Source: Leifsonia virtsii (GTDB lineage: Bacteria; Actinomycetota; Actinomycetes; Actinomycetales; Microbacteriaceae). From it: DNA of 64,000 bases. The DNA is taken from NCBI RefSeq assembly GCF_030433675.1, contig NZ_JAROCB010000007.1, positions 37,997 through 101,996 of the forward strand, written 5' to 3'. A program made the position numbers and the translations under genes. Below the pieces are notes generated by a model. The model was given only the letters and a program-made list of their open reading frames with translations. It had not been told where the DNA came from and did no database searches. Shown piece by piece: positions 1 through 8,367 of this stretch (the stretch's first letter is position 1; each line of letters starts with the position of its first letter).

Positions 1-239
1 AACACCGCGCGATACCAAGCCGGTACGGCAGCCCGGAATTCCTCCACGTTGCGGTTCTGGGCGTCTAGGGCGGCAATCGCTCGTTCGATCTCCTGCACAA
101 GATTGACGGCGTGAGCCTGCTTCTGCCAGAAGGGCAGGTCTCCCTGGTGTTCTCCGCCACGGGCGGTCACCGGCGTGTTCCCATTGGAGACATGCCAGCC
201 ACTGAGCAAGGCCGCCAACTCCTGCGCTGGATTCGTCAT
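1..239 (-). CDS. Hypothetical protein, 5' part (runs off window)
   Basis: The minus strand is open from an ATG at 239 to the window edge, giving 79 codons without a stop. The protein begins MTNPAQELAALLSGWHV and continues with a hydrophilic, helix-prone stretch (EIERAIAALDAQNRNVEEF) and WYRAV near the edge. Amino-acid composition and third-position GC look like a real gene. I do not recognise the family. The length beyond the window is unknown, so no function is proposed. The neighbouring small gene at 524 is also unknown and the DNA between them has lower GC than the rest of the window, which would fit an accessory or remnant region. Confidence 0.6.
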   Translation of the reverse strand, partial: MTNPAQELAALLSGWHVSNGNTPVTARGGEHQGDLPFWQKQAHAVNLVQEIERAIAALDAQNRNVEEFRAAVPAWYRAV

Positions 240-523
240 GAGGCGATGCTACTGAACCCGAGGCCCGCGCTCACGCTGAGCAGGCAGGAGACCCACTCGA
301 AGTGATCGATCGTGCCGGATCGACCGGTCGGCGACGAATGTGCGTACAGATCGCGGGGGCCCTTGCGGCTGGGAAGCCCCAACGCGGTCGCCAGAGGTAT
401 CCAGCGTCCGCGGCAAGGGCGAAGCGCGCACTTGGAGATGCGTGATTGGACGCCGGCGAAGCTTCGGCGCAAGTCCGGCCGTGGCCGCCGGCGAGGAAGT
501 TGCCGACCGTGTACGCTCCGGCC

Positions 524-766
524 ATGCCCAACTCGAATTACGACGTCGCCTATCGCGGTGAAGTCTACGTCGCAACTTACTCTGACGCCCAGCGCCTTAT
601 GCGTCTACAAACGGAGGTGCTCACCGGAGAAGCGCAGCCTCAGGAGTTCACCTTTCGTGAGGGCGGCGTCGAGTGGGAAGTGGCGCGCGAGGTCACTGTG
701 GAGCTTGGAAGCGGTGACGAGCCGCAGGTCACGCCACAGGAGGTGTACCGTGACGACCAGGCCTGA
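524..766 (+). CDS. Small hypothetical protein (80 aa)
   Basis: This 80-residue soluble, acidic protein starts MPNSNYDVAYRGEVYVATYS. It has no signal peptide, membrane segment or motif I recognise. The ATG at 524 is preferred over the longer frame from 446. A -10-like TACGCT lies at 512-517, six bases before it, and no ribosome binding site is visible, the arrangement of a leaderless actinobacterial gene. The predicted beta-rich alternation (FTFREGGVEWEVAREVTVEL) suggests a compact fold. Nothing in the neighbourhood indicates a role. Confidence 0.5.
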   Translation: MPNSNYDVAYRGEVYVATYSDAQRLMRLQTEVLTGEAQPQEFTFREGGVEWEVAREVTVELGSGDEPQVTPQEVYRDDQA

Positions 767-1149
767 TCAACTTCGATAAGTCCCGCTCACGAGACCACCG
801 GAGCTATTCTGTGGCGTTGAGGTCTTCGGGCGGGAGGTCTCCTCGAACCTCAGGTCGAGGAGTCGAGTGCAGGTTGCAGTGAGCTCGAGCGCAGTGGACT
901 CGCGTTCGCCACGTGTATGTGCGAAAACGCTGGCGCATCTCAGCGACCACCTAGTACTTCGATGCGTTGCTCCCACCAGCGGCGTGGCTATTCGTTCGCC
1001 TGGAAACGGCGTAAGAGGCGCGCCTGAGTCTTAGTACGTACCCAAGCGGACGTACTGCGGACCGGCCATCTACCTGACGCGGCGATTGTTGTTGCCGAAA
1101 ACTAACCTTCTCGCCGCTCAAACATGCGGTTCTGCATTGAAAAACAAAC
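767..1149. other. Intergenic region, no gene supported
   Basis: About 380 bases with AT content above the window average. Short open frames exist on both strands but none has a plausible start signal or coding composition. A small inverted repeat (CCTCGA ... TCGAGG) lies near 840-866. The stretch ends where the candidate promoter of the sugar operon begins. Confidence 0.4.
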
Positions 1150-1178
1150 TTGCAATCCGCTCCGGCGTCACTTATGTT
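1150..1178 (+). promoter_or_regulatory. Candidate sigma-70-type promoter of the sugar ABC operon
   Basis: TTGCAA (1150-1155), a 17-base spacer and TATGTT (1173-1178) form a good -35/-10 pair about 75 bases upstream of the binding-protein start. Just downstream, GTTG and CAAC half-sites around 1176-1190 could be part of an operator for the ROK repressor encoded at the end of the cluster; that link is inference. Confidence 0.5.
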
Positions 1179-1255
1179 GTGTTCGTCAACAAAATGCATC
1201 GGAGTGGCTGCGAGACCTGCAGACGCGCGTCCACTCCACTACAAGGAGGTAACAG

Positions 1256-2566
1256 ATGCGCAAGAAGCACCTCGCGATCGGCGCCGTCCTGGCCGCCGGT
1301 GCGCTGATGCTGGCCGGATGCTCCGGCTCGTCGGGATCGTCGGACGACAGCACCGACGGCAAGGGCAAGACGCTCACCCTGTGGCACTACGAAGGCGAAG
1401 ACTCCGCCATGGGCAAGGCCTGGAACGAGGCCATCAAGGAGTTCGAGTCCGAGACCGGCGCCAAGGTCAAGTTCGAGGCGAAGGCCTTCGAGCAGATCCG
1501 CTCCACCGCCTCGCAGGTGCTCAACTCCAACCAGGCGCCCGACATCCTCGAGTACAACAAGGGCAACGCCACCGCCGGCCTCCTCGCCAGCCAGGGCCTG
1601 CTCACCAACCTCGACGACGCCGTGAAGAAGTACGGCTGGGACAAGAAGCTCTCCTCCAGCCTCCAGACCACCGCCAAGTACGACGACAAGGGCATCATGG
1701 GCTCCGGTTCCTGGTACGGTGTCCCGAACTACGGCGAGTACGTCGAGGTCTACTACAACAAGGACATGTTCGCGAAGTACGGCGTCGAGGTCCCGAAGAC
1801 CTTCGACGACCTGGTCAAGGCGATGCAGACCTTCAAGGACAACGGCGTCACCCCGCTCGCGGAGTCCGCCGCCGAGTACCCGCTCGGCCAGCTCTGGTAC
1901 CAGCTCGCGCTCACCAAGGCCGACCGCAAGTGGGTCGACGACTACCAGCTCTACAAGGGCAAGGTGAACTGGCAGGGCAGCGAGCTCTCCTACGCCACCA
2001 AGACCGTGGACGACTGGGTGCAGAAGGGCTACATCTCCAAGGACGCGTCGGGCCTCAAGGCCGAGGACGCGGGCACCTCGTTCATCGCTGGCAAGTACCC
2101 GATCTTCTTCTCCGGCAGCTGGTGGTACGGCCGGTTCCAGACCGAGATCAAGGACTACCAGTGGGGCACCTTCCTGTTCCCCGGCGCGAAGCTGTCGCCC
2201 GGGTCGGCCGGAAACATGTGGGTCATCCCGGAGAACGCCAAGAACAAGGGCCTCGCGGAGAAGTTCATCGACATCACGATGACGCCGAAGATCCAGGCGA
2301 TGATCGGCAACAACGGCGGCGTCCCCGTGGCGGCGAAGACCAGCGACATCACCGACGAGAAGTCGAAGGAGCTGATCGCGAACTTCAACACGCTCACCGG
2401 TGAGGACGGCATCGCCTTCTACCCCGACTGGCCCACGCCGACCTTCTACGACCAGCTGAACGCCGGCCTGCAGGAGCTTATCAACGGCACGAAGGATCCG
2501 GCCGCCGTCAACAAGGAACTCGGCTCCGAGTACCAGGACGGCGTCGACCAGATCACCAACCAGTAA
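1256..2566 (+). CDS. Sugar ABC transporter substrate-binding lipoprotein (family 1)
   Basis: The 436-residue protein captures a sugar outside the membrane and delivers it to the two permeases encoded next. The N-terminus is a lipoprotein signal: charged MRKK, a hydrophobic core and the lipobox LAGC with the modified cysteine at residue 22. The mature part starts with a strand typical of CUT1 binding proteins (LTLWHYEGED), and a C-terminal aromatic region (FYPDWPTPTFYDQL) fits a sugar-binding cleft. The start is fixed by a perfect AAGGAGGT at 1243-1250, five bases before the ATG. No ATPase gene is in the cluster, so a shared MsiK-type ATPase encoded elsewhere is likely. The adjacent GH31 gene suggests a xyloside or alpha-glucoside ligand. 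Confidence 0.9.
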   Translation: MRKKHLAIGAVLAAGALMLAGCSGSSGSSDDSTDGKGKTLTLWHYEGEDSAMGKAWNEAIKEFESETGAKVKFEAKAFEQIRSTASQVLNSNQAPDILEYNKGNATAGLLASQGLLTNLDDAVKKYGWDKKLSSSLQTTAKYDDKGIMGSGSWYGVPNYGEYVEVYYNKDMFAKYGVEVPKTFDDLVKAMQTFKDNGVTPLAESAAEYPLGQLWYQLALTKADRKWVDDYQLYKGKVNWQGSELSYATKTVDDWVQKGYISKDASGLKAEDAGTSFIAGKYPIFFSGSWWYGRFQTEIKDYQWGTFLFPGAKLSPGSAGNMWVIPENAKNKGLAEKFIDITMTPKIQAMIGNNGGVPVAAKTSDITDEKSKELIANFNTLTGEDGIAFYPDWPTPTFYDQLNAGLQELINGTKDPAAVNKELGSEYQDGVDQITNQ

Positions 2567-2585
2567 CCCCACCCCCTTCATCCCT

Positions 2586-2660
2586 CCCCACCATCGCTTC
2601 CTCGAAAAGTCCGGCTCGGCACGGCGTGTCGGCGGATTAACCGAGGAAGCGATGGTGGGG
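2586..2660 (+). repeat. Large intergenic stem-loop between binding-protein and permease genes
   Basis: A 19-bp perfect inverted repeat has arms at 2586-2604 (ccccaccatcgcttcctcg) and 2642-2660, separated by 37 bases that can pair further. Outside it, C-rich 2568-2585 faces G-rich 2661-2670, extending the stem with small mismatches. There is no T-run, so it is more likely an mRNA-stabilising or attenuating structure than a full terminator. Such structures commonly keep binding-protein levels above those of the permeases. Confidence 0.75.
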
Positions 2661-2693
2661 GGAGGGGTGGAGGACGTGAGAAGGAGAGAACGC

Positions 2694-3662
2694 ATGGTCG
2701 ACGTGAGCGTGCGCGCGCCGGGACGGCGCAAGCAGCAGCGACCGGGCAGTGAGGCGCTGGTGCCCGGCCGCGGGCACGGACGGTTCTGGTGGTACCTGCT
2801 GCCGGGGTTCGTGCTGCTGACGGTCATCGTGCTGGTGCCGCTGGTGTGGAACATCTACCTCAGCTTCACCAGCTACCGCGGCATCCGCCCGCCGAAGTTC
2901 ATCGGCGTGAACAACTGGGTCCGGCTGTTCGGCGACGACAAGTTCTGGACCTCGTTCGGCAATTCGATCGCCATGGTCGTCGCGATGGTGGTGATCCCGA
3001 CCGTGGTCGGCCTCATCCTCGCGGCCATGCTGTTCGACCTGATCGGCAAGAAGTTCGGCGGCAGGATCGCCAGCTTCCTCCGCGCCACCTACTACCTGCC
3101 GCAGATCCTGCCCGTGGTCATCGCCGCGATCGTCATCGGCTGGATCCTGCGGCCCGACAACGGCGCGCTCAACACCATGCTCGAGACGGTCGGCCTCGGC
3201 CAGTTCGCGCACAACTGGCTGGGCAGCCCGGACACGGCGCTGCTGTCGATCATGGCGGTCATGGTCTGGGTGCAGATCGGCTACCCGGTCGTCATCTTCA
3301 TGGCCGCGCTGCAGCGGGTCGACCCCGAGCTGTACGAGGCGGCGGAGCTGGACGGGGCCAACTGGTTCCAGCGGTTCCGCTCGATCACCGTGTCCATCAT
3401 CCGGCCGGAGATCTTCGTCGTCACCCTGACCTGCACGATCGCCGCGCTCAAGGTGTTCGGCCCGGTCTACACGTTGACCCGCGGCGGCCCCGGCAACTCG
3501 ACCATGGTGCCGAGCGTCTACTCGTACAGCGAGTTCTTCCAGAGCCAGCAGGTGGGATACGGCGCCACGATCGCGACCGCGCTGACCGTCGTCATCGTCG
3601 CCGTGTCCATCCTCTTCATCGTCGCCCAGAACCGTGCAGAGCGCAGGGAGAACCAGATCTGA
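2694..3662 (+). CDS. Sugar ABC transporter permease (MalF-type, CUT1)
   Basis: The 322-residue inner-membrane protein has about six transmembrane segments, the first being WWYLLPGFVLLTVIVLVPLVW. It carries the EAA loop (YEAAELDGANWFQRFRSITVSIIRP) that contacts the ATPase. The frame opens at 2652, but that ATG lies inside the stem-loop. The ATG at 2694 has AAGGAG 9 bases upstream and gives a normal short, basic N-terminus. Its stop overlaps the next permease start (TGATG), so the two are translated together and presumably form the heterodimeric channel for the upstream binding protein. Confidence 0.9.
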   Translation: MVDVSVRAPGRRKQQRPGSEALVPGRGHGRFWWYLLPGFVLLTVIVLVPLVWNIYLSFTSYRGIRPPKFIGVNNWVRLFGDDKFWTSFGNSIAMVVAMVVIPTVVGLILAAMLFDLIGKKFGGRIASFLRATYYLPQILPVVIAAIVIGWILRPDNGALNTMLETVGLGQFAHNWLGSPDTALLSIMAVMVWVQIGYPVVIFMAALQRVDPELYEAAELDGANWFQRFRSITVSIIRPEIFVVTLTCTIAALKVFGPVYTLTRGGPGNSTMVPSVYSYSEFFQSQQVGYGATIATALTVVIVAVSILFIVAQNRAERRENQI

Positions 3663-4558
3663 TGTCGACCACCCTCGAACGTCCGCGCGCCGACGCGCGC
3701 CAGGAGGCGCCCCGGCGGCTGAAGCGGCAGAAGCCGCGCAAGACCGCGACCGACTGGGTCATCCTGGTCGTCGCGATCGTCATCGGGGTCGCGATCGCGT
3801 TCCCGTTCCTGCTCATCCTGCTGAACTCGTTCAAGAGCCCGGCGGACTACAACTCGGGCGGCCCGCTCCAGCTGCCGACCTCGTTCTACACGGACGGGAT
3901 CGTGAACTTCTGGAACCGGGTGAACTTCCCCGAGAAGCTGTGGAACTCGTTCTTCATCGCCGGAATGGTCGCGATCCTGTCGGTCGTGCTGTCGGTGCTG
4001 AACGCGTACGCCCTCGGCATCGGCCGGGTGAAGGCGCGGACGTGGATCATCGTCCTCTTCCTGCTCGCGAACATGCTCCCGCAGGAGGCGCTGCTCTACC
4101 CGCTCTACTTCATGTTCAAGCAGGTCGGGCTCTACGACAACGTGTGGGCCGTCATCATCATCTTCACGGTGATCCAGAGCGCCTTCGGCACCTACCTCCT
4201 GTCGAGCGTCTACGGCACCTTCCCGAAGGAGGTGCTGGAGGCCGCGTCGCTCGACGGCGCCGGCCGCTGGCGGATCCTGTGGCGGGTCGTCGTGCCGATC
4301 TCGCGGCCCACCCTGAGCGTGCTGCTCATCTTCTTCTTCATCTGGACGTGGAACGAGTTCCTGATCCCGCTCACCTTCCTGGTGTCGAACGACAACCAGA
4401 CGGTGCCCGTGGCGATCAGCGTGCTGCAGGGCGACCGGCTGATGGATGTGACCACCACGTCCGCGTCGGCGCTGCTCGGCCTCATCCCCACGCTCATCTT
4501 CTTCCTCATCTTCCAGCGCACCCTGACCCGCGGCATCACCGCCGGCGCGGTCAAGTAA
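3662..4558 (+). CDS. Sugar ABC transporter permease (MalG-type, CUT1)
   Basis: The 298-residue second half of the sugar channel has about six membrane segments, starting with WVILVVAIVIGVAIAFPFLL after a basic 30-residue N-terminus. The EAA motif reads LEAASLDGAGRWRILWRVVVP, close to the MalG consensus. It starts at the ATG that overlaps the TGA of the preceding permease by one base. The conserved FIWTWNEFLIPL segment is typical of CUT1 MalG-like proteins. It is followed after 19 bases by the GH31 gene. Confidence 0.9.
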   Translation: MSTTLERPRADARQEAPRRLKRQKPRKTATDWVILVVAIVIGVAIAFPFLLILLNSFKSPADYNSGGPLQLPTSFYTDGIVNFWNRVNFPEKLWNSFFIAGMVAILSVVLSVLNAYALGIGRVKARTWIIVLFLLANMLPQEALLYPLYFMFKQVGLYDNVWAVIIIFTVIQSAFGTYLLSSVYGTFPKEVLEAASLDGAGRWRILWRVVVPISRPTLSVLLIFFFIWTWNEFLIPLTFLVSNDNQTVPVAISVLQGDRLMDVTTTSASALLGLIPTLIFFLIFQRTLTRGITAGAVK

Positions 4559-4577
4559 CCGAAAGCACCCCTCCCGC

Positions 4578-6824
4578 ATGAAGTTCACCGATGGTTTCTG
4601 GATGCTGCGCGACGGCGTCACGCCGGTCTACGCCCAGGAGGCGTACGACGTGACAGCCGGCGACGGCACCCTGACGATCACCGCGCCAGGCAAGGTCATC
4701 GAGCGCCGTGGCGACACCCTCAACCGCCCGACCCTGACGGTCACGCTGAGCTCGCCGCTTCCCGGCATCGTCGGCGTGCGCGTCGAGCACTGGCAGGGCG
4801 TCCGCCCGCAGCGCGGCTTCGACCTGCACGTCGAGGAGGGCCATGCGGAGGTCTCGGTCGACGACAAGGCCGGCGTGCTCACCACCGGCGGCCTGACCGC
4901 CACCGTGAAGCGCGGCGCCCCCTGGTCGCTGGCCTTCTCGGCCGGCGACCGCGTCCTGACCTCGAGCGGGCACAAGTCGCTCGGCCACATGACCGTGGAG
5001 GGCGAGGGCACCTTCGTGCACGAGCAGCTGGCACTGGGCGTCGGCGAGCTCGTCTACGGCCTGGGGGAGCGCTTCGGCCCGCTGGTGAAGAACGGCCAGG
5101 TCGTCGACGTCTGGAACGCCGACGGCGGAACGTCCAGTGAGCAGGCGTACAAGAACATCCCGTTCTACCTGACCAACCGCGGCTACGGCGTGCTCGTGAA
5201 CCACCCCGGCCATGTCTCGTACGAGGTCGGGTCGGAGTCGGTCGAGCGCGTCCAGTTCTCGGTGCCGGGCGAGAGCCTGGAGTACTTCCTGATCTACGGC
5301 CCGACGCCGAAGGAGATCCTGGAGCGCTACACCGCGCTGACCGGGCGCCCGGCGTCGGTGCCGGCCTGGTCGTACGGGCTGTGGCTGTCGACCAGCTTCA
5401 CGACCGCGTACGACGAGGAGACGGTCACCTCGTTCATCGACGGCATGGCCGAGCGCGACCTGCCGCTGTCCGTGTTCCACTTCGACTGCTTCTGGATGCG
5501 CGAGTTCAACTGGTGCGACTTCGAGTGGGACCCGCGCACCTTCCCCGACCCGGAGGGGATGCTCGCCCGCCTGCACGACAAGGACCTCCGCGTCTGCGTC
5601 TGGCTGAACCCGTACATCGGGCAGCGCTCCCCGCTGTTCGCGGAGGCGGCGGCCGCCGGGTATCTCGTCAAGCGCCCCAACGGCGACGTCTGGCAGTGGG
5701 ACCTCTGGCAGGCCGGGATGGGCCTGGTCGACTTCACCAACCCGGACGCCACTCGCTGGTACCAGGACAAGCTGCGCGGACTCGTCGCCCAGGGCGTCGA
5801 CTGCTTCAAGACCGACTTCGGCGAGCGCATCCCGCTCGAGGTCGAGTACTTCGACGGCTCGTCGCCCGAGCGCATGCACAACTACTACACGCAGCTCTAC
5901 AACGAGGCGGTGTTCGAGGTGCTGCAGGAGGCGCGCGGCGAGGGCGAGGCGGTGCTGTTCGCCCGCTCGGCGACCACCGGCGGCCAGCAGCTGCCGGTGC
6001 ACTGGGGCGGCGACAACACCTCCAGCTACGAGTCGATGGCCGAGACGCTGCGCGGCGGACTGTCGCTCGCGTTCAGCGGATTCGGGTTCTGGAGCCACGA
6101 CATCGGCGGCTTCGAGGGCACGCCCGACCCCGGTGTGTTCAAGCGCTGGACCGCGTTCGGCCTGCTCTCGAGCCACTCCCGGCTGCACGGCAGCGACTCG
6201 TACCGGGTGCCGTGGGCGTTCGACGAGGAGGCGGTGGAGGTCACCCGCCGCTTCACGAAGCTGAAGCTGCGGCTCATGCCGTACCTGTTCGCCGCAGGGC
6301 ACGAGGCGCACACCGCGGGCACCCCGGTCATGCGGCCGATGCAGCTGGAGTTCGCCGGCGACCCGGCGGTCGACCACCTCGACCGGCAGTACATGCTCGG
6401 CGCGGACCTCCTGGTCGCGCCGGTCTTCTCGCCCGATCGGGTGGAGTTCTACCTGCCCGAGGGCGTCTGGACCGAGTTCTTCTCCGGCCGCCGGGTCGAG
6501 GGCGGCCGCTGGCTGCGCGAGACGCACGGGTTCGACAGCCTCCCGCTGTACGTCCGGGAGGGTGCGGTGCTGCCGCTCGGCGCGCGCGACGACCGGCCCG
6601 ACTACGACTACCGCGACGGCCTGACGCTGGCGGTCTACCCGGGACCGGACGGAGATCGGCAGGTGTCCGTGACGACGCCCTCCGGCGAGACCGCGGAGTA
6701 CACCGTGACCCGCCGGGACGGTGTGCTGACCGCGACGGGTCCGGCCGGGCATCCCTTCACGCTGCGTGATGCGGCGACCGGCCGCACCGCGGAGGCGGAG
6801 TCGGGGACGGCGACCCTCGGCTGA
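4578..6824 (+). CDS. yicI: GH31 alpha-xylosidase (YicI-like)
   Basis: This 748-residue enzyme is predicted to remove alpha-linked xylose (possibly glucose) from imported oligosaccharides in the cytoplasm; no signal peptide is present. The N-terminal third is a beta-sandwich domain, followed by a TIM barrel and C-terminal beta domains. The nucleophile motif FKTDFGERIP places the catalytic Asp at residue 413, and HWGGDN places the acid/base Asp at 479. Both motifs and the length match the YicI branch of GH31 rather than alpha-glucosidases. It directly follows the CUT1 permeases, which suggests that the transporter imports xylose-capped oligosaccharides such as isoprimeverose; the exact substrate is inferred. 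Confidence 0.88.
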   Translation: MKFTDGFWMLRDGVTPVYAQEAYDVTAGDGTLTITAPGKVIERRGDTLNRPTLTVTLSSPLPGIVGVRVEHWQGVRPQRGFDLHVEEGHAEVSVDDKAGVLTTGGLTATVKRGAPWSLAFSAGDRVLTSSGHKSLGHMTVEGEGTFVHEQLALGVGELVYGLGERFGPLVKNGQVVDVWNADGGTSSEQAYKNIPFYLTNRGYGVLVNHPGHVSYEVGSESVERVQFSVPGESLEYFLIYGPTPKEILERYTALTGRPASVPAWSYGLWLSTSFTTAYDEETVTSFIDGMAERDLPLSVFHFDCFWMREFNWCDFEWDPRTFPDPEGMLARLHDKDLRVCVWLNPYIGQRSPLFAEAAAAGYLVKRPNGDVWQWDLWQAGMGLVDFTNPDATRWYQDKLRGLVAQGVDCFKTDFGERIPLEVEYFDGSSPERMHNYYTQLYNEAVFEVLQEARGEGEAVLFARSATTGGQQLPVHWGGDNTSSYESMAETLRGGLSLAFSGFGFWSHDIGGFEGTPDPGVFKRWTAFGLLSSHSRLHGSDSYRVPWAFDEEAVEVTRRFTKLKLRLMPYLFAAGHEAHTAGTPVMRPMQLEFAGDPAVDHLDRQYMLGADLLVAPVFSPDRVEFYLPEGVWTEFFSGRRVEGGRWLRETHGFDSLPLYVREGAVLPLGARDDRPDYDYRDGLTLAVYPGPDGDRQVSVTTPSGETAEYTVTRRDGVLTATGPAGHPFTLRDAATGRTAEAESGTATLG

Positions 6825-6829
6825 GCCAG

Positions 6830-6892
6830 GGCCGGGCCGACGGCCCGGCCGCACGGTGGCGCGGGTGCTCGCCTGGCGCCCGCGCCACCGTG
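6830..6892 (+). terminator. Two tandem GC-rich hairpins after the GH31 gene
   Basis: The first inverted repeat (GGCCGGGCCG at 6830-6839 with CGGCCCGGCC at 6841-6850) begins six bases after the stop codon. The second has 14-bp perfect arms at 6852-6865 and 6879-6892 around a 13-base loop. No T-tract follows, which is common for high-GC terminators. They probably end or attenuate the sugar operon before the regulator gene. Confidence 0.6.
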
Positions 6893-6921
6893 CCCAGTAC
6901 GACGGTAGGGTTACGGGGAAA

Positions 6922-8100
6922 ATGAACGGCAGGGCGACGGGGACGAACCTCGACACGGTGCGGCGGCACAACCTCTCCACCGTGCTCGGGATCGTGCACC
7001 GGGAGGGCCCGCTGGCACGCTCGGCGCTCACCCAGGCGACCGGGCTGAACCGCTCAACGGTCGGAGCCCTGGTCGGCGAGCTGGCCGAGCTCGGCCTGGT
7101 GCAGGAGCGGGAGCCGGAGCTGAGCAACCGCGTCGGGCGTCCGTCGCCGGTGGTCGCGGCCGACGGCCGGGTGGTCGCCATCGCCGTCAACCCGGAGATC
7201 GACGCCGTGACGGTGGGCGTCGTCGGGCTCGACGCCGTCGTGCACCGCCGGGTGCGGTATCCGATCGGCCACATCCCGAGCGCCGCCGAGGCCGTCGCCG
7301 TGGCGGGCGCGGTGATCGACGGGCTGCGGCCGTCGCTCGGCGACGCGACGCGCGTGACCGGCATCGGCGTCGCCGTCCCCGGCCTCGTGCGCGAGGACGA
7401 CGGGGTCGTGCGGCTGGCGCCGCACCTGCAGTGGCGCGAGGAGCCGTTCGCCGCCGAGCTCTCCGCCGCTACCGGCTACCCGGTGCTCGCCGCGAACGAC
7501 GCCAGTCTCGGCGCGAACGCGGAACGCCTGTTCGGCGCCGGCCGCGGTGCGAGCGACCTGGTCTACGTCAACGGAGGCGCCTCCGGCATCGGCGCGGGCG
7601 TCATCGTCAGCGGCGCGCCGCTCACCGGGATCAGCGGGTACGCCGGCGAGCTCGGTCACACCCTCGTGAACTCGGCGGGCGTGCGCTGCCACTGCGGCGC
7701 GATCGGCTGCCTGGAGACCGAGGTCAGCCAGAGCGCCCTGCTGCGGGTGCTCGGGATGGACGCCGCCGACGCCGACGAGCTGGAGCGGGCGCTGTCCGCC
7801 GCCGTCGCGGCAGGCGACGAGGCCGTGATCGCGGAGGTCGAGCGGCAGACCGGGTTCCTCGCGACCGCCCTGCGCACGGCGACGAACGTCTTCGACCCGC
7901 AGCTGATCGTGCTCGGCGGTTTCCTCGGCGCGCTGCACGGCCTCGACCCGGAGCGGCTGCCGCGCCTGGTGGGGGAGCAGGCACTCGCCGCGAGCGCCGA
8001 GCGGCTCTCGATCGTCCGCTCGGAACTCGGGTCCGACATCCTGATGATCGGCGCCGCGGAGCTGGCCTTCCGCCCGCTGCTGGCCGACCCTGCGGGCTGA
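6922..8100 (+). CDS. ROK-family transcriptional repressor
   Basis: The 392-residue protein has an N-terminal winged helix-turn-helix (residues about 10-70, ARSALTQATGLNRSTVGALVGEL) and a sugar-kinase-like ROK domain. The ROK zinc motif CHCGAIGCLE is intact. This build is that of XylR/NagC-like repressors that sense a sugar rather than of free-standing glucokinases. The frame could start further upstream inside the hairpins, but the ATG at 6922 gives the usual N-terminus (NLDTVRRHN). TAGGGT at 6906-6911 may be its own -10. As the last gene of the sugar cluster it probably controls the promoter at 1150. Confidence 0.88.
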   Translation: MNGRATGTNLDTVRRHNLSTVLGIVHREGPLARSALTQATGLNRSTVGALVGELAELGLVQEREPELSNRVGRPSPVVAADGRVVAIAVNPEIDAVTVGVVGLDAVVHRRVRYPIGHIPSAAEAVAVAGAVIDGLRPSLGDATRVTGIGVAVPGLVREDDGVVRLAPHLQWREEPFAAELSAATGYPVLAANDASLGANAERLFGAGRGASDLVYVNGGASGIGAGVIVSGAPLTGISGYAGELGHTLVNSAGVRCHCGAIGCLETEVSQSALLRVLGMDAADADELERALSAAVAAGDEAVIAEVERQTGFLATALRTATNVFDPQLIVLGGFLGALHGLDPERLPRLVGEQALAASAERLSIVRSELGSDILMIGAAELAFRPLLADPAG

Positions 8101-8111
8101 GCGCCGCGACT

Positions 8112-8132
8112 GCGGTCGCCTGGAACGACCGC
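8112..8132 (+). terminator. Short hairpin after the ROK gene
   Basis: GCGGTCG (8112-8118) pairs with CGACCGC (8126-8132) around a 7-base loop, 11 bases after the ROK stop. No T-run follows. A separate hairpin, CTCATTCG/CGAATGAG, lies at 8168-8188 just upstream of the next promoter and could instead be an operator. Confidence 0.4.
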
Positions 8133-8199
8133 GCCTGCGCGAGCGCCCGCAGACGTGACGGGAGGACTCATTCGCTTTTCGAATGAGGTCATGCGCACG

Positions 8200-8261
8200 T
8201 TCACATTTTCGTTGCCGCGGGTATAGCATTGGTCGTACCCGGCCAATCGAATCGATTCGAT
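8200..8261 (+). promoter_or_regulatory. Promoter and palindromic operator of the exporter gene
   Basis: TTCACA (8200-8205), 16 bases, then TATAGC (8222-8227) form a likely promoter. Starting about 12 bases after the expected transcription start is a perfect 16-bp palindrome, ATCGAATCGATTCGAT (8246-8261), suited to a dimeric repressor. No regulator gene is adjacent, so the binding factor is unknown. Confidence 0.5.
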
Positions 8262-8274
8262 CGAGACGGTCCTC

Positions 8275-8299
8275 CAGCACCGCGGATCCCGCGGTGCTG
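8275..8299 (+). promoter_or_regulatory. Strong 5'-UTR hairpin ahead of the leader ORF
   Basis: CAGCACCGCGG (8275-8285) and CCGCGGTGCTG (8289-8299) form an 11-bp perfect stem with a 3-base loop. It ends six bases before the start of a 20-codon leader ORF and would cover the space where its ribosome binding site should be. This is a candidate attenuator or translational switch for the downstream exporter. Confidence 0.5.
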
Positions 8300-8304
8300 T
8301 TCTC

Positions 8305-8367
8305 ATGCGTCCGACGGCGGGCGCGGCCTCCTCCTCCCACCTTCGACCCGTCAAGGACGTCTCGTGA
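8305..8367 (+). CDS. 20-codon leader peptide (uORF) coupled to the exporter
   Basis: An ATG at 8305 opens a 20-residue frame (MRPTAGAASSSHLRPVKDVS) that ends in a TGA overlapping the GTG start of the exporter (GTGA). The overlap and the upstream hairpin suggest that translation of this leader controls exporter translation, as in ribosome-stalling leaders of drug-resistance genes. The peptide has no recognised stalling motif. Coding is inferred from position only. The exporter also has its own AAGGA site inside the uORF. Confidence 0.4.
   Translation: MRPTAGAASSSHLRPVKDVS

Noticed and set aside
880..1030. Possible integrase remnant upstream of the sugar operon
   Set aside because: Short frames (such as one ending FAWKRRKRRA) carry no recombinase catalytic residues; not supportable.
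4551..7364. 937-codon minus-strand open frame opposite the GH31 gene
   Set aside because: It mirrors the GH31 and ROK codons, has shadow composition (Arg, Val, Gly, His) and no recognisable domain.
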